From contig JALHJZ010000004.1 of NCBI GenBank assembly GCA_022838705.1, positions 1 to 64,000 on the forward strand: a stretch of 64,000 nucleotides of DNA. Reading direction: 5' to 3'. The position numbers and the translations under genes were made by a program. Below the pieces are notes generated by a model. The model was not told where the DNA came from, searched no databases, and saw only the letters and a list, made by a program, of their open reading frames with translations. The stretch comes from Candidatus Bipolaricaulota bacterium. GTDB taxonomy: Bacteria; Bipolaricaulota; Bipolaricaulia; Bipolaricaulales; Bipolaricaulaceae. Numbering within the stretch: the stretch's first letter is position 1; each line of letters begins with the position of its first letter. Of this stretch, positions 58,287 through 64,000 are shown one piece after another.

Positions 58287-58964
58287 ATGCGCACCTATTA
58301 CCTCAAGCCCCCAGCGGTGAGCTGGGGGATCGTGTTCCCCATCACCTGGATCCTCGCCTTTTACCTGCGGAGCCCACGGGACTTCGCTGAGCTTGTTCCT
58401 GGTCTCATCGCTATGACGGCACTGTTCAGCACCACGGCGGCCGAGGCGGTGGTGATCAATTTCGAGCTCCGTCTGGGATCGCTCGAGCGGTTGCTCCTCG
58501 CGCCCATCGGCGTGCCGGCGGTGTTCCTGGGGAAGGTGCTTGGGGGCGCCTTGTTCGGCTTGATAATGACGGCCGCCGTCGCCCTGGGGTCGATCCTCGC
58601 CCTGGGCCTTTCTGTGAACGTGGTCTACCTCTTAATGGTCCTGATCCCGGCGCTCCTCGCGTTCTCCTCGCTTGGTGCACTTCTTTGCGTCATGGTGCGG
58701 GAGGTGTTTGAGGCCCAGACGCTGCTCAACCTCCCCCGGTTCCTCATGATCTTTCTGAGCGGGGTGGTGTACCCGGTCTCGGCTATGCCCCGGGCGCTTC
58801 AGGCCCTGGCCAAAGTCCTTCCGCTCACCTACGCCGTGGACGGGCTCCGGGCCGCCTTTTGGGGTCCGGGTGCGGCGGCTTACGTGGACGCGCTCGTCCT
58901 CCTGGGCTTTGCTCTGGCGTTCGTGGTTCCGGGGATGCGGCTCCTCGCCCGCCGGTTCGAGTAA
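58287..58964 (+). CDS. ABC-2 type exporter permease, interrupted by an early TAG
   Basis: A polytopic permease with about six membrane segments (WGIVFPITWILAFYL; ELVPGLIAMTALFSTTAAEAVV; VFLGKVLGGALFGLIMTAAVALG) and an ABC-2 pattern near the end (MIFLSGVVYPVSAMPRALQALAKVLPLTYAVDGLRA). The natural start is ATG 58239, overlapping the ATPase stop, giving MWRDELRGV and then TAG at 58266-58268, after which the frame continues AIVQKDMRTYYLK. Translation could restart at ATG 58287, behind the weak site AAAGGAC, and lose only 16 residues. The exporter may thus be functional, reduced or dead. Confidence 0.7.
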   Translation: MRTYYLKPPAVSWGIVFPITWILAFYLRSPRDFAELVPGLIAMTALFSTTAAEAVVINFELRLGSLERLLLAPIGVPAVFLGKVLGGALFGLIMTAAVALGSILALGLSVNVVYLLMVLIPALLAFSSLGALLCVMVREVFEAQTLLNLPRFLMIFLSGVVYPVSAMPRALQALAKVLPLTYAVDGLRAAFWGPGAAAYVDALVLLGFALAFVVPGMRLLARRFE

Positions 58965-59131
58965 CCGGCTTCCCTCTGTGATGTCTCAAACCAAGAGATT
59001 TTGCACGTAGTTACAGAGAAAAAAGCCACCACCAGGACGCCGCGATTCAAAGGATAATTTTAGAATTGGAACCCCCAATTCCTGGTGGTTTGGAGGTAGG
59101 CTCTGTGTGTTCCCTGTAGCAACTCCCAGGC
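58965..59131. other. AT-richer spacer with nested inverted repeats
   Basis: No gene is visible. CTCTGT (58974-58979) pairs with ACAGAG (59013-59018) around a small TCTC/GAGA hairpin followed by TTTT. Next, ACCACCAGG (about 59029) pairs with CCTGGTGGT (about 59084) around a 7-base hairpin GAATTGG/CCAATTC (about 59064-59082). It may end the exporter transcript or mark an old insertion. Confidence 0.45.
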
Positions 59132-59160
59132 TTGACAGGTTGGAGGGCCTTGGCCATAAT
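59132..59160 (+). promoter_or_regulatory. Strong promoter upstream of the Rrf2 remnant
   Basis: TTGACA (59132-59137) and CATAAT (59155-59160) are 17 bases apart. It lies about 30 bases before the Rrf2 start and appears intact although the gene is not. Confidence 0.65.
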
Positions 59161-59191
59161 AAGGGGATAAAGAGGTAGATTTATCTTGAAC

Positions 59192-59405
59192 ATGTTCTCC
59201 CGTACCGCCAAGTACGCGATCAAGGCCCTGACGGAGCTGGCTGCCGGGGATCGCTCGCTCAAGATCCGGGAGCTGGCCCAGGCCGCCGGGATCCCCCAGC
59301 CATTCTTGGCCAAGCTCGTCCCCCCCTGGTGCAGGCCGGGATCATCACCTCCACCCGGGGCAAACGGGGCGGCCTCGCCTTCTCCCACCCCCCGGAGGAG
59401 GTCTC
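59192..59405 (+). pseudogene. Rrf2-family regulator remnant
   Basis: ATG 59192 opens a typical Rrf2 winged helix: MFSRTAKYAIKALTELA, then KIRELAQAAGIPQPFLAKLV. At about 59325 the frame changes, and the homology continues in another frame as VQAGIITSTRGKRGG and FSHPPEEVSLAE. Rrf2 proteins often sense iron-sulfur clusters through three Cys in the C-terminal half. That half is missing, and the sequence runs into a Gly-rich ferredoxin piece in a third frame. Confidence 0.7.
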
Positions 59406-59699
59406 CCTGGCCGAGGCAGGGGGCAGGGTTGCAGCGGAGGCCGCGGCTGGGGAAGAAGGCTCGGCGGGGGCGGCGCGCAGGGAATGGCTGCCCCGGGAGC
59501 GCGCTTCAGAGCCGCCGCAACGTCGGAGACCGGCGTCCCCATCGTGGATATGGCGAAGTGCATCGGGTGCGGACAATGCGCCAATGCCTGCCCACACGGG
59601 GCAATCGAGATGCGCAATGGGAAAGCATGGGTGAGTTCGGCCCTCTGCCGGCGATGCGGGGTGTGCCTGCCCGGGTGTCCGACCGGAGCGCTGAGCTAG
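59406..59699 (+). pseudogene. Gly/Arg-rich ferredoxin fragment
   Basis: A frame without its own clear start reads PGRGRGQGCSGGRGWGRRLG and GGGGAQGMAAPGARF, then a complete 2[4Fe-4S] ferredoxin domain (CIGCGQCANACPHGAI, and CRRCGVCLPGCPTGAL) to a stop at 59699. The Gly-rich lead resembles the linkers of the NifX cluster. ATG 59484 or 59550 might still give a small ferredoxin, but no ribosome site is obvious. It appears joined to the Rrf2 remnant by a deletion. Confidence 0.6.
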
Positions 59700-60385
59700 C
59701 TGATGCACGTCCTCGTCCCGTACGACAGCGTAGCCCATCCCCCTCTCCGCGGGGGATGGGGGGATCTGCGCCCTCGTCGAAATGAGGGAATGCAGACTCC
59801 TATTCGAGTGCTCGCGCACAACTCACAGGCCATGGACGTGGACCTGGCCCCCATCACTGACATCTTCACCATGCCGCTTGTAACCACGTCGGCAGGCTCC
59901 CCTACGTACTAGAGAAGGCCCCAGGGGTACACGCGTGGGCCCCGGAGGGGATGGCCTCCCACCTCCGACAGCGGGCACGAGGCGCGGGGTTCACCTCGGG
60001 GACGAGCCCTGCGACCTTGGAGGAACGCTCTTGTCGATGGGGACGATGAGCCGTACGGTACGGGAATACGGACTGGTGGTGGCCACGCCGCAGGGCGGTG
60101 TGCTCATCTGAGGGTGCGCCTACCCCGGCGTGGAACGAACGGCGAGCCATGCCGCCGCGATCAGCGGAGCCAAGCTCCGCCTCGTTCGAGGTGGGTTCCC
60201 CCTCGGTGGGGTCCCGTCGCCGAGGACCCGCGAGGCGGCAGCGCGCCTGGCCACCGCTGAGGACTCTGGGGCTCCCGGGCACTGCACGGGGAAGGAGTCG
60301 ACGACGACCTCGTCGTACGGTTGAGGGGTTCAGAGGCCCTCAGGGCGAGGGAGAAGCCGTGTAGAGGGTTGCGAAGGGGGAAGAG
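59700..60385. other. About 690 bases without an assignable gene
   Basis: It begins with a strong hairpin (CCCATCCCCC, 59734-59743, with GGGGGATGGG, 59751-59760). On the plus strand a frame from 59703 to 59912 and a GC-rich frame from about 59940 to 60325, broken by a TGA near 60110, are open. Neither has a ribosome site nor a motif I know. Near the end is a 7-base hairpin ACGACGA-CC-TCGTCGT. It may be a decayed mobile-element end or a structured RNA; I cannot decide. Confidence 0.4.
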
Positions 60386-61219
60386 ATGAACAAGCCACAG
60401 CATGTGCTCATGGTCCTGTCGGGGAAGGGCGGTGTGGGGAAGTCAACGGTGGCCGTGAACGTTGCGGTCGCGCTTGCCCACCGCATGCAGGTCGGGCTGC
60501 TCGATGCCGACCTTCACGGTCCGAATGTGCCGAAGATGCTCGCCATCGAGGATCAACCGATGCCGATCCGCAATGGGAAACTCTATCCCGTGGTTACCCC
60601 CCACAACCTGGCAGTGGCCTCGATCGCATTCGCTCTCCCCACTCGAGACGCCCCCGTCATCTGGCGAGGGCCACTCAAGATGAAGGCCATCCAGCAGTTG
60701 CTCGAGGAGGTGGAGTGGGGACCCCTCGACCTCCTCGTCGCCGACCTCCCCCCGGGGACAGGGGACGAAGCCCTGTCCGTGGCCCAGCTCGTGGGGAAGG
60801 CAGCGACCGCGGTCGTGGTCACGACGCCCCAGGACGTGGCCCTCCTCGATGCGGGCAAGGCAGTGACGTTCGCCCGCAAGGTGGGTGTGGACAGGATCGG
60901 CGTGGTGGAGAACATGGCGTCCCTCGTCTGCCCTCACTGTGGGGCGGAGATCGACCTCTACGGAACGGGCGGTGGGGAGAGGCTCGCGGCGCGGATGAAT
61001 GTCCCCTTTCTGGGCCACATCCCACTCATCCCGGAGGTGGTCCGCGGGGGGGACACAGGCCAGCCGGCGGTGCTGGTGCCGAGCATTCGCGAACCGTTCC
61101 TCGCGGTCGCTGACGCGATCTGGTCGCTCGTGATCGGTGCCCCACAAACGGGGACAATCGGCACTTCCACGGGCCGGGCCCGGCGAAAGAACCATGGCGA
61201 GCAGGAGAGCCCCCAGTGA
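60386..61219 (+). CDS. mrp: Mrp/NBP35-family iron-sulfur carrier ATPase
   Basis: A 277-residue P-loop protein with Walker A SGKGGVGKSTVA (about residues 13-24), LLDADLHGPNVPKML, VADLPPGTGDEALSVAQL, and the CxxC metal-binding pair in NMASLVCPHCGAEIDLYGTGGGERL. Mrp proteins bind a 4Fe-4S cluster at a dimer interface and deliver it to apoproteins in the cytoplasm. The DUF59 domain seen in longer Mrp is absent. ATG 60386 follows AAGGGGGAAGAG. The GTG start of the next gene overlaps its stop. Confidence 0.94.
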   Translation: MNKPQHVLMVLSGKGGVGKSTVAVNVAVALAHRMQVGLLDADLHGPNVPKMLAIEDQPMPIRNGKLYPVVTPHNLAVASIAFALPTRDAPVIWRGPLKMKAIQQLLEEVEWGPLDLLVADLPPGTGDEALSVAQLVGKAATAVVVTTPQDVALLDAGKAVTFARKVGVDRIGVVENMASLVCPHCGAEIDLYGTGGGERLAARMNVPFLGHIPLIPEVVRGGDTGQPAVLVPSIREPFLAVADAIWSLVIGAPQTGTIGTSTGRARRKNHGEQESPQ

Positions 61220-62067
61220 GGACCTACCCGGAGTGCATCCCGTGCATCCTGCGGGCGACCGTGGCCGGAGCACGCCGCGCTCGGGCCGCAGAGGAGGCGG
61301 CGTGGGGGATCGCGACGGAGGTCGCCCGGCTCGCGGCGTACTGGGACCGATCACAGCCCCCGATCCTCCTCGGGGCGGAAGCCGGCCGGTCGTTGCGGAG
61401 GACCCTCGGGGTCGCCGATCCGTACCACGCGGAGAAGCAGGCGGCCAACGCCGCGGCCCTGGCCCGGTACGCACAGTGGAAGGATGAGGTCGCCCGGGCT
61501 CCCGATCCGCTGCTCCACGCGCTGCGGTTGGCCGCGGCCGGCAACAGCCTCGACCTCGGGCTCCACGCCCGCCTCGACTGGACGGGAGTGGATGCGGCGG
61601 CCGCCCTCCCGTTCGCGCGGAGCGACTACGATCTCTTTCGTGCGGCGCTTGCGGCCGTGCGCGGGGTCCTCTACCTCGCCGACAACGCAGGGGAGATCGT
61701 CCTCGATCGGATCCTCATCGAGGAACTGCGGGCCCGTGGCCTGATGGTGACCGTTGCCGTGCGCGGCGCGCCCACGCTCAACGACGCCACGACCGACGAT
61801 GCCCACGCGGTCGGGCTGGATAAGGTCGCGGAGGTCATCACCACCGGGTCCGATCTCCCTGGGGTGAGCCTTCCTTCCTCGTCGCCCCAGTTCCGGACCA
61901 GGTTCCGAAGCGCGGAGCTCATCCTGAGCAAGGGGATGGGGAACTTCGAGGGCCTATCGGGGGAGCAAGCGCCGCTCTTCTTCCTCCTCCAGGCGAAGTG
62001 TCCGCCGGTGGCGCACGAGGCCGGGGTCGAGGTGGGCTGCCTCATCTTCCTCCGCGGGCCGGGTTGA
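61216..62067 (+). CDS. DUF89/ARMT1-like damage-control phosphatase
   Basis: A 283-residue protein with the DUF89 pattern: an N-terminal CIPCILR, AAAGNSLDLG, the metal-binding LYLADNAGEIVLDRIL, VAVRGAPTLNDATTDDA and the late SKGMGNFEGL. Members are metal-dependent phosphatases that remove damaged or excess sugar phosphates. Bacterial forms of this length with CxxC may bind an extra metal. Start is GTG 61216, coupled to mrp. Confidence 0.9.
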   Translation: MRTYPECIPCILRATVAGARRARAAEEAAWGIATEVARLAAYWDRSQPPILLGAEAGRSLRRTLGVADPYHAEKQAANAAALARYAQWKDEVARAPDPLLHALRLAAAGNSLDLGLHARLDWTGVDAAAALPFARSDYDLFRAALAAVRGVLYLADNAGEIVLDRILIEELRARGLMVTVAVRGAPTLNDATTDDAHAVGLDKVAEVITTGSDLPGVSLPSSSPQFRTRFRSAELILSKGMGNFEGLSGEQAPLFFLLQAKCPPVAHEAGVEVGCLIFLRGPG

Positions 62068-62092
62068 CGGTCACCCAGCGCTGCGGCACAGT
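62064..62092 (+). promoter_or_regulatory. Candidate promoter of the fur gene
   Basis: TTGACG (62064-62069), overlapping the stop codon of the DUF89 gene, and CACAGT (62087-62092) are 17 bases apart. The -10 box is poor. ATG 62102 would be almost leaderless. Confidence 0.4.
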
Positions 62093-62101
62093 GGTGCGGA
62101 C

Positions 62102-62536
62102 ATGACCGACCGCGCGGTGAACATGTTCGAGACCTTCCTCAGGCGGCGGGGCCTCCACGTCACCCAATCGCGGCGGGCCGTGGTCGAGGCCGTGTTCTCC
62201 CTCCCCGCCCACTTCGAGGCGGCGGACCTGTGGGCCGCCCTGCGGGGCGTGGTCTCGTCGGCGGCCACGGTGTACCGCACCCTGGAGCTCCTCGAGGAGG
62301 CGGGGCTCGTCCGGCGCGTGTCGTTCGGCGAGGCCCACGCCCACTACGAGCACGTACTGGGGCGGGAGGACCACGGCCACCTCGTGTGCCGTCGGTGCGG
62401 GCGGGTGGTGGAGTTCTCCGACCCGGCGCTGAAGAAGGTGGTGACCGAGGCCGCGGCGCGCCACGAGTTCACGCTCGCGGAGGTCGTCGTCCAGGGGTAC
62501 GGGGTGTGCCCAGCATGCCGGGCCGCGGGGCTATAA
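62102..62536 (+). CDS. fur: Fur-family metal-dependent regulator
   Basis: A 144-residue repressor. An N-terminal winged helix (FLRRRGLHVTQSRRAVVEAVFSL; SSAATVYRTLELLEEAGLV) contacts DNA. The dimerisation half has metal ligands HYEHVLGREDHGHLVCRRCG and a second pair in VCPAC, forming the structural zinc site. Length and order are typical. Whether it senses iron, zinc, manganese or peroxide is not readable. No conventional ribosome site precedes ATG 62102. Its stop overlaps the -10 box of the tRNA promoter. Confidence 0.92.
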   Translation: MTDRAVNMFETFLRRRGLHVTQSRRAVVEAVFSLPAHFEAADLWAALRGVVSSAATVYRTLELLEEAGLVRRVSFGEAHAHYEHVLGREDHGHLVCRRCGRVVEFSDPALKKVVTEAAARHEFTLAEVVVQGYGVCPACRAAGL

Positions 62537-62537
62537 T
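62532..62537 (+). promoter_or_regulatory. tRNA-Leu -10 box
   Basis: TATAAT lies 10 bases before the first base of the tRNA and overlaps the fur stop codon TAA. The -35 region, inside fur, is not conserved. Confidence 0.55.
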
Positions 62538-62546
62538 CTCGTGAGC

Positions 62547-62635
62547 GCCGGGGTGGCGGAATGGGCAGACGCGCGGGACTCAAAATCCCGTGCCCGGAGA
62601 CGGGCGTGTGGGTTCGACTCCCACCCTCGGCACCA
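62547..62635 (+). tRNA. tRNA-Leu (anticodon CAA)
   Basis: An 89-base class II tRNA. The 7-base acceptor stem (GCCGGGG with CCTCGGC), D-arm, anticodon loop CTCAAAA giving CAA, a long variable arm (GCCCGGAGACGGGC) and a T-arm with GGTTCGACTCC are all present. The encoded 3' end is ACCA. It reads UUG codons. Confidence 0.97.
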
Positions 62636-62640
62636 CGACG

Positions 62641-63180
62641 ATGACCGATCTTGTGAGGATCCTGGGATACCTTCTCCGCGGCCGAACCTCGCTCTGGCAG
62701 TGCTACACGGCCGTATCGTGGCGCACCTGCGAGGGCTGCCTGGCATGGCACGGCCGGATCGTGACCGACCCCCGTGCGTTCCCATCGCACAACGGCTGCC
62801 CCCATGAGGTGCGCCGCTTCCCCGTGTGGAGGCTAGCGGCCTACCGGGCCCACGGCCAGAGGATGGCGGAGCGGGCCCGGGAGGAGCTCCACCGCCGCGA
62901 GCTCTTCCGCCAAGCGCTAGCTCTTCTCCCCACCGATCCCGAGCGGAGCCTGAGCCTCGTCGATCAGGCGGCGTCCGTGGACGTGTACCTCCCCGAGGTC
63001 GAGAGCTTGGCGCGCGATCCGGCCCTCGCCGACCCCAACCTTCGGGCCGAGCTGCGGGAGATCCTCCTCCGCCACTGGAAGTCCAAGTTCGCCCGGGACC
63101 GGTACGAGCGCCAACCCGAACTCGCCCGTACCCAACAGGAGGAGTGGGGTGTCCAGCGGATCAAGGAGCTCCTCCCGTAG
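62641..63180 (+). CDS. Hypothetical protein downstream of tRNA-Leu
   Basis: A 179-residue protein starting at ATG 62641, five bases after the tRNA end. It may therefore be translated from tRNA precursor transcripts or a message released by tRNA processing. It contains CYTAVSWRTCEGCLAWHGRI with a CEGC pair and later NGCPH, a possible metal site, followed by a charged helical part (YRAHGQRMAERAREELHRRE; HWKSKFARDRYERQP). I do not recognise the family. It overlaps the ComEA-like gene by 32 bases. Confidence 0.65.
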   Translation: MTDLVRILGYLLRGRTSLWQCYTAVSWRTCEGCLAWHGRIVTDPRAFPSHNGCPHEVRRFPVWRLAAYRAHGQRMAERAREELHRRELFRQALALLPTDPERSLSLVDQAASVDVYLPEVESLARDPALADPNLRAELREILLRHWKSKFARDRYERQPELARTQQEEWGVQRIKELLP

Positions 63181-63541
63181 ACCTCCTACGGAGCCGCGGT
63201 TCTGGGCGGCGGCCGCCCTCGTGTTCGCCCTCCTCGTGTGGGCCGGCCTGCGCCTCATCCCTCCCCCCTCTCCTGCTCCGCCCCCCCTCGAACCGGTGGA
63301 CATCCCAGCGGTCGTCATCCCGATCGAGTTCAAGCTCCCGGGGAAGATCAACATCAACACGGCCTCCGCCGCGGAGCTCGAACGGCTCCCCGGGATCGGC
63401 CCCGCCCTCGCGGCGCGCATCGTCGCCTACCGGGAGGAGCACGGCCCGTTCGCCCAGGTGGACGACCTGACCCGCGTACCGGGGATCGGCCCCAAAACCC
63501 TCGACGGGTTCCGCGACCTCGTCACCGTCGGCGAGGAATGA
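63149..63541 (+). CDS. ComEA-like helix-hairpin-helix protein
   Basis: A 130-residue protein with one membrane helix (FWAAAALVFALLVWAGLRLI), a Pro-rich linker and a ComEA-type double helix-hairpin-helix domain: KININTASAAELERLPGIGPALAARIVAYREEHGPF followed by VDDLTRVPGIGPKTLDGFRD. ComEA binds incoming DNA outside the membrane during transformation; no other competence genes are in the window. The start is GTG 63149 within the preceding gene. Confidence 0.9.
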   Translation: MSSGSRSSSRRPPTEPRFWAAAALVFALLVWAGLRLIPPPSPAPPPLEPVDIPAVVIPIEFKLPGKININTASAAELERLPGIGPALAARIVAYREEHGPFAQVDDLTRVPGIGPKTLDGFRDLVTVGEE

Positions 63542-63630
63542 TCCCTCGTAGAGCCTCGCCTGGGAACAGGGTTAGGGCTTGGGTATCATGCCGCGGGTCG
63601 AGCCTGACCCGACGAAGGAGGCATACCACA

Positions 63631-64000
63631 GTGGCGAAGGAAGCGACGTCGAACGGAGTGCAGTGGGTCGTCCCCGATCCCAAGCGCGAGAACTGGTACT
63701 GGCCGAGCGAGGCCCTGAAGAAGCATGCCTGGGCATCGGATGCGAAGATCTACGCCCAGGCGGCAGCGGATCCGATTGCGTTCTGGTCCCAGCAAGCCGA
63801 GCAGCTCACGTGGTTCAAACGGTGGACGAAGGCCTACGAGGATGAGCCCTTCGCCTATCGGTGGTTCGTGGGCGGAAAGCTGAACCTGTCCTACAACTCG
63901 CTCGACCGACACGTCGCAGCGGGGAAGGGGGGGAAGACCGCCCTCATCTGGGAGCCGGAGCCGGTGGACGAGCCCAACCGAGTGTTCACCTACCAGGAGC
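63631..64000 (+). CDS. acsA: Acetyl-CoA synthetase, N-terminal part (runs off the window)
   Basis: The frame opens at GTG 63631 after AAGGAGG and stays open to base 64000 (about 123 codons). The encoded N-terminus matches the acetyl-CoA synthetase N-domain: AADPIAFWSQQAEQLTWFKRW, then YRWFVGGKLNLSYNSLDRHV and TALIWEPEP...FTYQE. This AMP-forming ligase activates acetate to acetyl-CoA. The catalytic motifs are beyond the window. A -10-like TATCAT lies at 63584-63589 with a poor -35. Confidence 0.9.
   Translation, partial: MAKEATSNGVQWVVPDPKRENWYWPSEALKKHAWASDAKIYAQAAADPIAFWSQQAEQLTWFKRWTKAYEDEPFAYRWFVGGKLNLSYNSLDRHVAAGKGGKTALIWEPEPVDEPNRVFTYQE

Noticed and set aside
59943..60330. Group II intron or RNase P RNA in the unassigned region
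   Set aside because: I looked for a domain V-like hairpin after GAGCCGTACGG and for the conserved RNase P P4 elements (GAGGAAAGTC and ACAGAA). Neither is present in a convincing form.
1..64000. CRISPR arrays, rRNA genes, integrases or complete insertion sequences
   Set aside because: I saw no spaced direct repeats of CRISPR type, no 16S/23S/5S-like blocks and no transposase or integrase motifs. The only candidate mobile remnants are the unassigned stretch at 59.7-60.4 kb and the 3-4 kb region.

Overview
The window is a GC-rich, gene-dense bacterial chromosome segment. Genes are packed head to tail with many ATGA/GTGA start-stop overlaps, and convergent genes often overlap at their 3' ends. 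Recognisable sigma70-type promoters occur (for example TTGCCG-17-TACGAT upstream of recA and TTGACA-16-TACAAT at 51.6 kb). There is no rRNA operon, CRISPR array, complete insertion sequence or prophage. The gene content suggests an anaerobic or thermophilic deep-branching bacterium: a NifX/MinD-type iron-sulfur ATPase cluster, two ABC importers, AMP-forming acyl-CoA and acetyl-CoA ligases, DXP-pathway isoprenoid genes and an M42-type aminopeptidase. My best guess is a Bipolaricaulota (OP1/Acetothermia)-like organism. That is inference from gene content and style, not a database result.

Region by region: 1-5.3 kb is an accessory stretch with a large secreted PKD/FN3 lipoprotein running off the left edge. 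Its N-terminal half is much less GC-rich than the rest of the window. Beside it lie a retropepsin-like protease, a small unknown gene, a frameshifted Uma2-type endonuclease and a CsgG/LpoB-like secreted protein. 5.5-14.4 kb is housekeeping: tpiA, a slipin, a WalJ-like hydrolase, a small division cluster (rsmH, ftsL-like, PBP), a GabT-like aminotransferase, an RNase Z-like enzyme and serS. 14.5-24.3 kb has a secreted beta-helix protein, glgA and a complete branched-chain-amino-acid-type ABC importer (livJHM, with livGF on the opposite strand beside an acyl-CoA ligase). 24.4-39.1 kb holds recA-recX-ispF, rseP-tilS, a YebC gene, a CinA-C gene, a flippase-like membrane protein, a MacB-type exporter, an FtsE/FtsX pair with a degenerate ATPase, prmC, a TolB-like lipoprotein and ispD.

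39.2-43.1 kb encodes the most unusual protein here: a 1279-residue secreted protein with about 770 residues of alanine-dominated, largely every-second-residue repeat carrying regularly placed cysteines, followed by Ig-like modules. 43.3-50.6 kb has a sugar-type ABC importer (binding protein plus two permeases), an M42 peptidase and uvrB. 51.2-56.0 kb is a compact iron-sulfur/NifX cluster: a DUF134 regulator and thioredoxin-like protein diverge from two NifX-domain proteins, two small Gly/Tyr-rich proteins, two tandem MinD-type ATPases with inserted ferredoxin domains and a radical SAM enzyme, with a palindrome-rich promoter between the two arms. 56-60.4 kb is decaying: a methyltransferase with its core deleted, a DUF364 protein, an ABC-2 exporter whose permease has a nonsense codon at codon 10, remnants of an Rrf2 regulator and a Gly-rich ferredoxin, and about 690 bases I cannot assign. 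60.4-64 kb returns to Mrp, a DUF89 protein, Fur, tRNA-Leu(CAA), an unknown gene, a ComEA-like protein and the 5' end of an acetyl-CoA synthetase.

Genes that probably work together are the liv importer with the adjacent acyl-CoA ligase (uptake and activation of an acid), the NifX/MinD/radical-SAM set with Mrp (iron-sulfur or metal-cofactor handling), the division set, and the FtsEX/MacB-like envelope transporters with their secreted partners.
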